This document shows, piece after piece, positions 16,974 through 23,716 of a stretch of 32,273 nucleotides of DNA. The stretch's first letter is position 1, and each line of letters opens with the position of its first letter. A program made the position numbers and the translations under genes. Source of the DNA: an uncultured Planctomyces sp. (GTDB taxonomy: Bacteria; Planctomycetota; Planctomycetia; Planctomycetales; Planctomycetaceae); the NCBI GenBank assembly GCA_937899075.1, contig CALDJX010000312.1, positions 1-32,273 on the forward strand, read 5' to 3'. A model generated the notes under the pieces. The model was not told the DNA's origin, made no database searches, and was given only the letters and a program-made list of their open reading frames with translations.

Positions 16974-17786
16974 GTGAAGATCGCGTTCTTCGGCGGAATT
17001 TATAACAACTACCTGGCACTCGAAGCGGCCATTGAAGACGCGAAGCAACGCGGCGCCGAGCGAATGTATTGTCTCGGCGATCTCGGAGCTTTCGGCCCGT
17101 ATCCCAATCGAGTGTTTCCGCTGTTGCGTGACAATCAGATTGAGTGCGTCCAGGGAAACTACGACAACAGCATCGGAAACGATCTCAAAGATTGTCAGTG
17201 TGGCTACACCGACCCGCGAGACAACTGGTTTGCCCAGATCAGTTACAACTACACATACGCCAATACGTCGATTCAGAATCGTCAGTGGATGCGTGCCCTG
17301 CCCTCTGAAATCCGATTCGAGGTGGATGGCGTCCGGTTTCTGCTGTGCCACGGCAGCCCTCGAAAGACCAACGAGTTTCTTTGGCAGTCCACCACTAGCA
17401 CGCATTTTCTGGAGCGACTTTTCAACGACGCAGAAGCAGACGTCATCCTGGGGACACATTCAGGAATCCACTGGCAGCGGCGGTTGAATGACGATCGGTT
17501 ATTTGCCAACGTCGGAGTGCTCGGCCGACCAGAAAACGATGGGACGACAAACGTCTGGTATGCGATTGTCGAAACAGGCAGAGCAGGGGAGGTCAGCGAT
17601 GCCCGTTCGCCTTCTAGTACCGTCCAGGTTGAGTTCATCGCCCTTCCCTATAATCACGAGCGTCTCGCAGCAGAAATGCGATCCGAAGATTTGCCAGAAG
17701 AGTTTGTGAAAACGATTCTCGAAGGCTGGTGGACGACGTGTCTGGAAGTGCTCCCGGGAAAAGAACGTCGTCATGGTCGGTACTGA
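16974..17786 (+). CDS. Metallophosphoesterase-like protein lacking metal motif I
   Basis: A 270-residue protein of the calcineurin-like phosphoesterase fold (YfcE-type). Motif II is CLGDLG (Asp36), motif III QGNYDN (Asn62, Asp64), then LLCHGSP (His126) and LGTHSGIH (His162, His166). The first motif, normally DxH near the N-terminus, reads FFGGIYNN (5-12), so the usual Asp and His that hold one metal are absent. The protein may use one metal, bind a different ligand or act non-hydrolytically. CQCGYTDPRDN (74-84) and SPRKTNEFLW look like specific family landmarks. The GTG at 16974 follows AGGAAGG. The stretch GRAGEVSDARSPSST near residue 205 is coded over a GAGCAGGGGAG repeat and looks like a small insertion. 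It is fourth in the flavoprotein/radical SAM run. Confidence 0.8.
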   Translation: MKIAFFGGIYNNYLALEAAIEDAKQRGAERMYCLGDLGAFGPYPNRVFPLLRDNQIECVQGNYDNSIGNDLKDCQCGYTDPRDNWFAQISYNYTYANTSIQNRQWMRALPSEIRFEVDGVRFLLCHGSPRKTNEFLWQSTTSTHFLERLFNDAEADVILGTHSGIHWQRRLNDDRLFANVGVLGRPENDGTTNVWYAIVETGRAGEVSDARSPSSTVQVEFIALPYNHERLAAEMRSEDLPEEFVKTILEGWWTTCLEVLPGKERRHGRY

Positions 17787-17844
17787 TTGTCGACGATGAA
17801 CTCTGAGTCTGAGGTGTCGAGAATCTTCGAGTTGGAGAGTTGTG

Positions 17845-18294
17845 ATGCGAGCCGTTGTCCAGAGAGTCACTTCAGCCAGTGTGAAAGTTGAAGACGAAAT
17901 TGTCGGCCAGATCGAGCGTGGTTTTCTGGTGCTGCTTGGCGTCGGGACGGACGATACTGACGCCGACGCCGTGGCCCTTGCCGAAAAGATCGCAGGCTTG
18001 CGAGTCTTCGAGGATGACGACGGAAAGATGAATCTTTCGTTGAGCGATGTTCATGGGCGAATGCTGGTCGTCAGTCAGTTCACATTGTTTGGCGACTGTC
18101 GCAAAGGTCGCCGGCCGAGCTTTGTCGACGCTGCTCGGCCAGAGCAAGCTGAGCGACTCTACGAAACCTTCGTGGCCGAAGTTCGAGGGCAGGGGGTTCA
18201 CGTTGAAACCGGTCGATTTCAGACGCACATGGATGTGAGTCTGGTCAACGACGGCCCTGTCACGTTGCTGCTGGATAGTCGAAAGACGTTCTAA
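17845..18294 (+). CDS. dtd: D-aminoacyl-tRNA deacylase
   Basis: A 149-residue DTD, which hydrolyses D-amino acids (and glycine mischarged on tRNA-Ala) from tRNA in the cytosol. The two signature segments are present: [17 protein letters not shown] (the SQxxL region with the active-site pocket) and the C-terminal VNDGPVT with the cross-subunit Gly-Pro. Length is standard. The ATG at 17845 gives the canonical MRAVVQRV start; a GTG just before it is in frame but unlikely. GGAG at about 17834 serves as ribosome site. It follows the phosphoesterase-like gene by 58 bases in the same direction. Confidence 0.96.
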   Translation: MRAVVQRVTSASVKVEDEIVGQIERGFLVLLGVGTDDTDADAVALAEKIAGLRVFEDDDGKMNLSLSDVHGRMLVVSQFTLFGDCRKGRRPSFVDAARPEQAERLYETFVAEVRGQGVHVETGRFQTHMDVSLVNDGPVTLLLDSRKTF

Positions 18295-18305
18295 CTTTTG
18301 ACCGG

Positions 18306-18334
18306 CGTTCCTGGAACGCTGGAGCGACAGCTCC
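18306..18334 (+). other. Two small hairpins after dtd
   Basis: CGTTCC-T-GGAACG (18306-18318) and GGAGC-GACA-GCTCC (18321-18334) lie directly after the dtd stop and before cvpA. They have no T-run. They may be weak transcript-end structures or part of a repeat. Confidence 0.4.
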
Positions 18335-18412
18335 GATGGCATGGACTCAGTCAGTTTTCGGAACTAACCTCCGACCCTGGCTGGCAGTTTTTACCCCGAG
18401 GAATCATGCGAT

Positions 18413-18955
18413 ATGTGGCTCGATGGTTGTGCAGTTATTGTGATCGCCATTGCTGCATGGAAAGGTGCGGCCAAGGGAGCTGTCTGGCAACTGGCCGTGC
18501 TGGGTTCAATCGTTGGCTGCATCCTGATTGCTGGCGAGGCAACACCGCATCTCGAACAGGAGATTCCACTCGCTCAACCGCTCAAGCACTGGGTCGCTTT
18601 GGCCGCCGTTTACGCTGGGATCTCGCTGGTGGTATTTCTGCTGGCTCGAACAATCCGCGGCTGGCTGGAGAAGGTTAACTTCGTCGAATACGACCGCCAC
18701 TGGGGAGCCATTCTTGGCGCGATCAAAGGAGTGATTCTGGTCCTGGCTGTGACATGCCTGCTTCTGATTATGGCCCCTTCCACTCACGCGATGATCAAAG
18801 CATCGGTCACGGGAGCGGTCACAAATCGGACCGTCCAGTACACGGCGCCGATGCTTCCTGAGAAGCTCGCCAATGTGTTGCAGAAAGCGCTCAACTCAAC
18901 CGATGTGCCAGAACTCAGCCTGCCTGTTGATGAGGCGTTTCAGTTCCTTCGCTAG
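18413..18955 (+). CDS. CvpA-family membrane protein
   Basis: A 180-residue inner-membrane protein with four hydrophobic segments, at about 5-18, 22-42, 60-80 and 100-122, in the order typical of the CvpA family (colicin V production protein). WKGAAKGAVWQLAVLGSIVG matches the conserved first loop and second helix, and GAILGAIKGVILVLAV the last. The family is tied to envelope stability in proteobacteria, but its molecular role is unclear. The ATG at 18413 is preceded by GAGGA somewhat far upstream. It is last in the plus-strand series, 118 bases after dtd, so a separate promoter cannot be excluded. Confidence 0.78.
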   Translation: MWLDGCAVIVIAIAAWKGAAKGAVWQLAVLGSIVGCILIAGEATPHLEQEIPLAQPLKHWVALAAVYAGISLVVFLLARTIRGWLEKVNFVEYDRHWGAILGAIKGVILVLAVTCLLLIMAPSTHAMIKASVTGAVTNRTVQYTAPMLPEKLANVLQKALNSTDVPELSLPVDEAFQFLR

Positions 18956-19173
18956 CCATCAATTTCAGCGATTAGAGCGGGGCAGAGCGAGCTCAGCCCA
19001 AAATGCCCCCGATGAAAAACGTCGTAAAACAAAGGCATTTCCGCAGTCCGAATTTAACATAACAGACATTATCGGACGTTGCTGGTAGATTTGTGAATGC
19101 TTGCAGGCAGTCGTTGGATGTCCAATCACAAGGTCGTGGCGAGCCAACCTGACAGCGATCGTCGCTAAGGAGC
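18956..19173. other. Non-coding stretch in a convergent gene gap
   Basis: First part of the 360-base gap between the 3' ends of cvpA and accA. I see no gene. It begins with GGGGCAGAG, a variant of the G-rich repeat, and continues with a locally AT-richer segment (about 19017-19100) without clear promoter or hairpin. The palindromic element at 19174-19290 fills the rest. Confidence 0.5.
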
Positions 19174-19290
19174 GTGTCGGAAATAAGTTCCCGATACCAG
19201 CACGAAGCGCGAGCGAGTGAATACTCCAAATTCACTCGCTCGCGCTTCGTGCTGGTATGAAAACCGGGAAGTTATTTCGAACACTTTCCT
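19174..19290. repeat. Palindromic repeat element, copy 1 (complete)
   Basis: The core is a perfect 29-bp inverted repeat (19194-19222 and 19230-19258) around a 7-base loop; each arm starts ATACCAGCACGAAGCGCGAG. Outside the core the flanks also pair imperfectly: GTGTCGGAAATAAGTTCCCG on the left resembles the reverse complement of CGGGAAGTTATTTCGAACAC on the right, so the whole unit spans about 117 bases. It sits between convergent cvpA and accA. Related cores occur at 20532 and 25119. It may be a small non-autonomous mobile element or a bidirectional transcript terminator. Confidence 0.88.
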
Positions 19291-19315
19291 ACGGAGCGAA
19301 ACCAAACGCTGATCG

Positions 19316-20320
19316 CTATTTGACTTCCGCGGCAAGCTGTTCTTCGAACACGCCCATCCGTCGGAATTTCTGGTAACGGCGTTCGACCAGTTCGTCTTCC
19401 GGGATCTGTTTCAATTCCCGAATCGCGGCGACCAACGAGCCCTTCAGGTTCATCGCCATCTGACGATGATTTCGATGAGCCCCGCCGAGTGGTTCCGAAA
19501 TGACCTCGTCCACAATTTTGAATTCCAGCAGGTCTCGAGAGGTCAATCGAAGCGCGTTAGCCGCTTTGTCGCGATGAGATGCGTGCTTCCAAAGAATGCC
19601 AGCGCAGCCCTCGGGACTGATGACCGAGTAGTAGGCAAACTGGAGAATCGCGATGTGATCACCGATGCCGATTCCGAGTGCACCACCCGACCCGCCTTCG
19701 CCGATCACCACGCAAATGATGGGAGTGTTGAGACGCGACATTTCTCGAAGACTGGTTGCGATCAGCCAGGCCTGTCCTCGTTCTTCCGCAGCCGGTCCAG
19801 GATAGGCGCCAGGAGTGTCAATGAAGCAGACAATCGGAAGCTTGTGACGAGCAGCCAGTTCCATCTTACTGAGTGCTTTGCGGTACCCTTCGGGATGCGG
19901 CATTCCGTAGTTGTGCTCGGTTCGTTCATCAATGTCCCGGCCTTTGTGCTGGCCCACGAACATGACTTTTTCATCGCCCAGTTTTCCAAAACCGGTCAGT
20001 ATGGCTCGGTCGTCTCCAATGGCCTTGTCGCCGTGCAGTTCGACAAATTCATCGAAGACCAGTTCGATGTAATCCAGAACCTGCGGCCGCTCTGGGTGAC
20101 GTGCAATCTGAACGGTCTCCCAGGCATCGAGATTGTCGAACACTTCGCGTTTCAACCTCGTGATTTCGACACGCATGTTGCGGATCGAGTCACGCGTGGC
20201 GGGCGTTGGGTCAGCCTGCGCTTCGAGCTCTTCCAACTGAGATTCCATCGCGAAGATCGTCTTCTCAAACGGAAGCGGCGGAACGGGAATCTTTTTGCGA
20301 CGCGGTTTTGAATCAGCCAT
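19316..20320 (-). CDS. accA: Acetyl-CoA carboxylase carboxyltransferase subunit alpha
   Basis: A 334-residue AccA, which with AccD transfers the carboxyl group from biotin to acetyl-CoA in the first committed step of fatty acid synthesis. Visible landmarks are PFEKTIFAMESQLEELEAQ at the N-terminal helix, the GQHKGRD segment, PHPEGYRKALSKMELAA, CFIDTPGAYPG, and the oxyanion-forming GEGGSGGALGIG, followed by YSVISPEGCAGILWKH. These are near-invariant in AccA. The length is slightly above the usual 310-320 because of a basic N-terminal extension (MADSKPRRKKIPVPP). The ATG at 20318-20320 is the natural start, with no strong ribosome site. The gene is alone in its unit between palindromic repeat copies. 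Confidence 0.97.
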   Translation of the reverse strand: MADSKPRRKKIPVPPLPFEKTIFAMESQLEELEAQADPTPATRDSIRNMRVEITRLKREVFDNLDAWETVQIARHPERPQVLDYIELVFDEFVELHGDKAIGDDRAILTGFGKLGDEKVMFVGQHKGRDIDERTEHNYGMPHPEGYRKALSKMELAARHKLPIVCFIDTPGAYPGPAAEERGQAWLIATSLREMSRLNTPIICVVIGEGGSGGALGIGIGDHIAILQFAYYSVISPEGCAGILWKHASHRDKAANALRLTSRDLLEFKIVDEVISEPLGGAHRNHRQMAMNLKGSLVAAIRELKQIPEDELVERRYQKFRRMGVFEEQLAAEVK

Positions 20321-20531
20321 CGGAGTCGTTCTTAGGAGTAAGCCACAAGTCGCAGGTTCACGGGTTTTCCGCAGGGACGCGCCTTGTGGTTATTGGATTG
20401 TGAAGTCTTGTGACCAAGTGCAGCCAACAAGTTACTGATTAACTGAGTGACCGATTGTGAACTTCGCAGCAGACAGAGTCCAGGCAAGCCGTGCAGGACT
20501 TGGGACGCTTCCCAAAAACGTCCCGAGTTCC
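20321..20531. other. Non-coding stretch upstream of accA
   Basis: First part of the 300-base gap between the accA start and the kinase stop. It should hold the accA promoter (minus strand), but no convincing -10/-35 pair stands out. The palindromic repeat copy 2 fills the rest up to the kinase stop. Confidence 0.45.
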
Positions 20532-20612
20532 TACCAGCACGAAGCGCAAGCGAGTGAATTTGCGTTAAACAATCTCTTGCGATTCGTGCCAGTATCGGGT
20601 CCCTGTTTCGAA
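20532..20612. repeat. Palindromic repeat element, copy 2 (degenerate right arm)
   Basis: The left arm (20532-20559) starts TACCAGCACGAAGCGCAAGC and matches the other copies well. The right arm (about 20576-20595) is decayed but still recognisable as its complement (CTTGCGATTCGTGCCAGTAT). The right flank TTTCGAACGCATTCCT recalls the right flank of copy 1 (TTTCGAACACTTTCCT). It lies just after the kinase stop. Confidence 0.75.
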
Positions 20613-20620
20613 CGCATTCC

Positions 20621-22180
20621 TCAGTCGATATCTGGCAGCTCCGTCATGAATTCCATGTCGTCGCTTTCGTTCCTGGATGGCGGAGCGGGTTTTGGTGCTG
20701 TGGGCTGCTGTGCTGGCTGTTGAGGAACCGGAGCCGCCGGTTGCTGCATTGGCTGCGGCGTTCCCTGCTGTGGCATGCCTTGTGGCGGTGCCATCCCCGG
20801 CTGAGGCATGCCTGGCTGCTGCTGCTGCGGCATCCCGGGTGGCATCATCGGTTGCTGTGGATATCCCTGAGGTGGCTGAGGCATACCTGGCTGAGGCATC
20901 CCGTACGGCGCCTGCTGAGGTGGCATTCCGTAACCGGGCATTCCGTACGGCATCTGCTGAGGTGGCATCCCGTAGCCAGGCATCATCGGCTGCTGTTGTT
21001 GCGGAGGTGCTGCCGGGCGTTTCTTCTTGGGCTTCGGCTTTTCTTCAGCCTTGGCCGCTTCGCCCCTGGTGCTTGCGTTGGCTCGCCGCTCCCGCTCAGC
21101 CTGTCGTCTTTCTTCATCCTGTTTTTGTTCGAGTTGAATGGCTTCGTACTCTCGTTGCATTGCCGGATTTGCTTTGATCATCGCCTGAATTCGAGCGTCC
21201 GCACGGCTGTCACGGCGGCTTCCCATCAGCTCTCGAAGTTCTTCTGTTTGTGCGACGCTGAGATCGGACCCCGATGCTTTCTGGCGTTCGCGTTTTTCAG
21301 CTTCTTCTTTCTGACGTTCTTCCTCGTCTTCGTCCTTCTTGAAGACCTGACAGTTGTTGAAATCTCTCAGAAGTTCGTCCATCGACTGATGCCGGTCTTT
21401 TGGCTTCTTCGCCAGCATCTTCAGGATGAAACGGTCCATCTCGGGAGTGACTTTGTCGTTTCGCATTGACGGAAGCGGCGGCGCGGCGGCGATGTGCTTT
21501 CGCAGTAGGTCTTGTGGAGTGTCGCCCTTGAATGGCGTCGTTCCAGTCAGGCATTCAAAGAATGTGATGCCAAGACTGTAGATGTCTGTCGCTGGAGTGG
21601 TCGCCTCTTTTCGAATTGTCTCCGGGGCGAGATACGTCCGCGTTCCTCGGATTGGACCTCGGCCACCTCCCATCAGTTTGCCAAGCCCCCCTGCCGCTTT
21701 GACCGCCAGCGAGAAGTCGATCAGTCGGACTTCGCCAGCGCGGTTCAGCAGAATGTTTTCCGGTTTCAGATCCCGATGCACCCAGCCTTTGCTGTGCATG
21801 TGCCCCAGGCCAGCGCAGACTCCTTCGACAAGCTGCCGGAAGTTCATATGCACCATTTTAATGTCGGAATTGATGAAGGCTTTCAGGTTCGGCGTCTTGA
21901 ACAAATCCATCAGCAGGTAGCATTCGGTTTTTCGAATCACTACTCCGTGGTTCCTGATCAGATTCGGATGCTCCATCATCGCGCCGAGCTTCGCTTCCAG
22001 CTTCAGCAACGTCTTTTCGTCAGGATCCTGCATGGCGTTCTTGTTGAGCAGTTTCATCGCAAACATCTGGTTGCTCTGCTCGTGCATGACTTCCCAGACG
22101 ATCCCCGACTTCCCGGACGCGATCGGGGCAATGAGGATGTAGTCATCAATTTTGCTTTGGTCATTCGGGTCGTCTGACAC
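20621..22180 (-). CDS. Ser/Thr protein kinase with Pro/Gln/Met-rich tail
   Basis: A 519-residue Hanks-type kinase without a membrane segment. The kinase domain (about 12-275) has a glycine-rich loop ASGKSGIVWEV (21-31), the ATP-binding Lys43, a likely helix-C Glu62, the catalytic HRDLKPEN (135-142), DFS in place of DFG (155-157) and the activation-loop GTRTYLAPE. The metal-binding Asp155 is kept, so activity is plausible. Then follow a charged coiled-coil-like region (about 285-385, rich in Glu, Arg and Lys) and a disordered tail (about 385-500) of Pro, Gln, Met, Gly and Tyr with imperfect repeats such as GYGMPPQQMPYGMP. The C-terminus is acidic. The ATG at 22178-22180 is natural. It lies 75 bases downstream of the adaptor gene, with a small hairpin between. 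Confidence 0.92.
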   Translation of the reverse strand: MSDDPNDQSKIDDYILIAPIASGKSGIVWEVMHEQSNQMFAMKLLNKNAMQDPDEKTLLKLEAKLGAMMEHPNLIRNHGVVIRKTECYLLMDLFKTPNLKAFINSDIKMVHMNFRQLVEGVCAGLGHMHSKGWVHRDLKPENILLNRAGEVRLIDFSLAVKAAGGLGKLMGGGRGPIRGTRTYLAPETIRKEATTPATDIYSLGITFFECLTGTTPFKGDTPQDLLRKHIAAAPPLPSMRNDKVTPEMDRFILKMLAKKPKDRHQSMDELLRDFNNCQVFKKDEDEEERQKEEAEKRERQKASGSDLSVAQTEELRELMGSRRDSRADARIQAMIKANPAMQREYEAIQLEQKQDEERRQAERERRANASTRGEAAKAEEKPKPKKKRPAAPPQQQQPMMPGYGMPPQQMPYGMPGYGMPPQQAPYGMPQPGMPQPPQGYPQQPMMPPGMPQQQQPGMPQPGMAPPQGMPQQGTPQPMQQPAAPVPQQPAQQPTAPKPAPPSRNESDDMEFMTELPDID

Positions 22181-22214
22181 TGTTCTGTTTTCCTGTTTGA
22201 CGAATCCGTGAACG

Positions 22215-22230
22215 GCTCTCCCAGGAGAGC
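22215..22230. other. Small hairpin between adaptor and kinase genes
   Basis: GCTCTCC and GGAGAGC are perfect complements separated by two bases, in the 75-base gap between the adaptor stop and the kinase start. A short stem here could moderate read-through, but no T-run follows on either strand. Confidence 0.35.
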
Positions 22231-22255
22231 ACTGAATGAGAATTTGAAGCCGAGT

Positions 22256-23350
22256 TTAGAAACCAGCAGCCCCAGTTTTCTTCGGTTGAGTTGACGTTGC
22301 AGGTTGACGCGATCCTGCAGCGTTCGACGGCGATGCCCGGACAACCGCAGGCTGCACCGCGGTCGAGTCAGCCAGTTCCACCGATGCAGAGATAATAACC
22401 TCGTCATGTTCTGTAAACGGGCCACTCACAAACACATCGCCCTTCCCGATCTGGCCGTGCAGAACGACAGGCACGCTTCTCACGACGTGCTCTCGCAATA
22501 CCTGAACGACTCGTTGGCCCCCGGTCGTGGTCGACACCGATTCCAGCGGAACGCGAGCAACAGGATCGTTCGGGACGATGTTTGGATACACCGCCTGACC
22601 GCGGGCGAGTTTGCCATCGGCGTTCCTGACCGACACAACGGCCATCGCCACTGAAACCGCCAGATCCCGCAACCTTTGCTGATCTTCACTGATCGGCTCG
22701 ACAAACTCGACAATACCCACGATGGCCGAGTCTTCAACCGTCAGGGTTATCGTTTGCCCTGCCTTGACAGTCTTTCGGTCCACGGGAACTCGACACTGCA
22801 GGGTAGTCAGATCACCGATCGTGACGAGCGGGTCGCCCTGCTTGATGTCCTGCCCGTTTTGAACATGAACTTTCAGCACGGTCGCTTCGTACGGTGCCCG
22901 CAGCGACGTTTGAGCGTTGTCGTACTTCGAAAGCGCCAGTTCGGCTTCGGCCAGAGCGACTTGAGCTTCGCCCAGCTGCACCTGCTCAGGTTTGCCGCCA
23001 CTTCTGGCAACGCGGAGCAAGCCCTCTGCCACTTCCAGAGCCGCCAGCGCCCGCTTATGAATCAGCTCGAGACGGTTACTCTCCAAGGCGATCAGCTCTG
23101 CCTGAGGGAGCACTTTCTTACCAGCTAGTGCTGAAACAGTTCGTGCCTTTGCATCAAACGGAGCACGCACGGTCAGCTCACGAGAGGCCGACAACGAAAT
23201 GGCGAACTGGTAAGCGTCGGGCGGAGTCAGCCGAATCATTCGCCGTTGAATCACGACGGGTTGCTGACCACCTGCTGGCTGCTGAGCCACCGCTGCATCT
23301 CCAGCGGCCATGCACAAAACACAAGCGGGAATCAGGAAATATCGAGCCAA
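22256..23350 (-). CDS. Periplasmic adaptor (HlyD/RND membrane-fusion type)
   Basis: A 364-residue exported protein with a signal peptide (about 1-22, ending AAVAQ). The order fits membrane fusion proteins: a first biotinyl-lipoyl-like half (about 58-90, TVRAPFDAKARTVSALAGKK), a helical hairpin (about 88-145), the second lipoyl half (LRAPYEATVLKVHVQNGQDI), then beta-barrel and membrane-proximal domains. Such proteins link inner-membrane transporters to the outer envelope. No transporter gene is adjacent, which is unusual, so the partner must be elsewhere or the protein has another role. The start is a TTG (23348-23350) preceded by GGAG. The kinase gene follows 75 bases downstream. The C-terminus is Ser/Thr/Gln/Lys-rich. 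Confidence 0.82.
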   Translation of the reverse strand: MARYFLIPACVLCMAAGDAAVAQQPAGGQQPVVIQRRMIRLTPPDAYQFAISLSASRELTVRAPFDAKARTVSALAGKKVLPQAELIALESNRLELIHKRALAALEVAEGLLRVARSGGKPEQVQLGEAQVALAEAELALSKYDNAQTSLRAPYEATVLKVHVQNGQDIKQGDPLVTIGDLTTLQCRVPVDRKTVKAGQTITLTVEDSAIVGIVEFVEPISEDQQRLRDLAVSVAMAVVSVRNADGKLARGQAVYPNIVPNDPVARVPLESVSTTTGGQRVVQVLREHVVRSVPVVLHGQIGKGDVFVSGPFTEHDEVIISASVELADSTAVQPAVVRASPSNAAGSRQPATSTQPKKTGAAGF

Positions 23351-23716
23351 CTGAAATTCTCCGTAAAGGTCGTCCGGACCATACTTTCCGAAAAGTCTAA
23401 GGTATGGCTGCCCGTGTCAGGTGTCAACGGGCGATTAGAGCCGCCCTGCCCGCTCACGTGCCTGTTCGGCTTGCAAAGATCGTTGATCCGAATTGGCAGC
23501 TCCCACTCCGATCCAAAGAACAGCCGAGCCCACTTCGCGTTTCGTCACACCGCCCGGGGTGCCACATTCCTTGTGTCGACTCCGGCCAGGGACAATGATC
23601 TCGCAGCTCCGAATCACCATGTGTCGGGTGCCCTTCGCCGGTCGAGACTTTGGGCAGCTCTGAAATGACGACACACTCCTTCCCACCAGATGCCGTCCGG
23701 CAAAGGATGACTTCCC
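23351..23716. other. Divergent intergenic region without a recognisable gene
   Basis: This 366-base gap separates the adaptor gene (-) from the redoxin gene (+) and must hold promoters for both, but none is clear. A hairpin GCCCGT/ACGGGC with an 11-base loop lies at about 23410-23432. Short frames are open here on both strands but have no ribosome site, no family signature and no coding-like composition. The segment 23520-23640 has a patchy, repeat-like look (GGGGTGCCACA near 23558, GTCGGGTGCCC near 23627) and may be a decayed repeat. Confidence 0.45.

Noticed and set aside
16022-17786. A RiPP system with a precursor peptide beside the radical SAM gene
   Set aside because: The gaps next to the gene are 46 bases or less, or are overlaps, and no short Cys- or Gly-rich peptide frame with a ribosome site is seen nearby.
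19466-20311. A 281-codon open frame on the plus strand
   Set aside because: It is antisense to accA, whose identity is certain.
20677-21469. Ala/Val-rich and Arg/His/Leu-rich open frames on the plus strand
   Set aside because: They mirror the low-complexity tail and helical region of the kinase gene on the other strand.
23404-23686. Short open frames in the adaptor/redoxin gap, and a possible decayed transposase
   Set aside because: No transposase motif, terminal repeat or ribosome site could be found; only patchy repeat-like words are visible.
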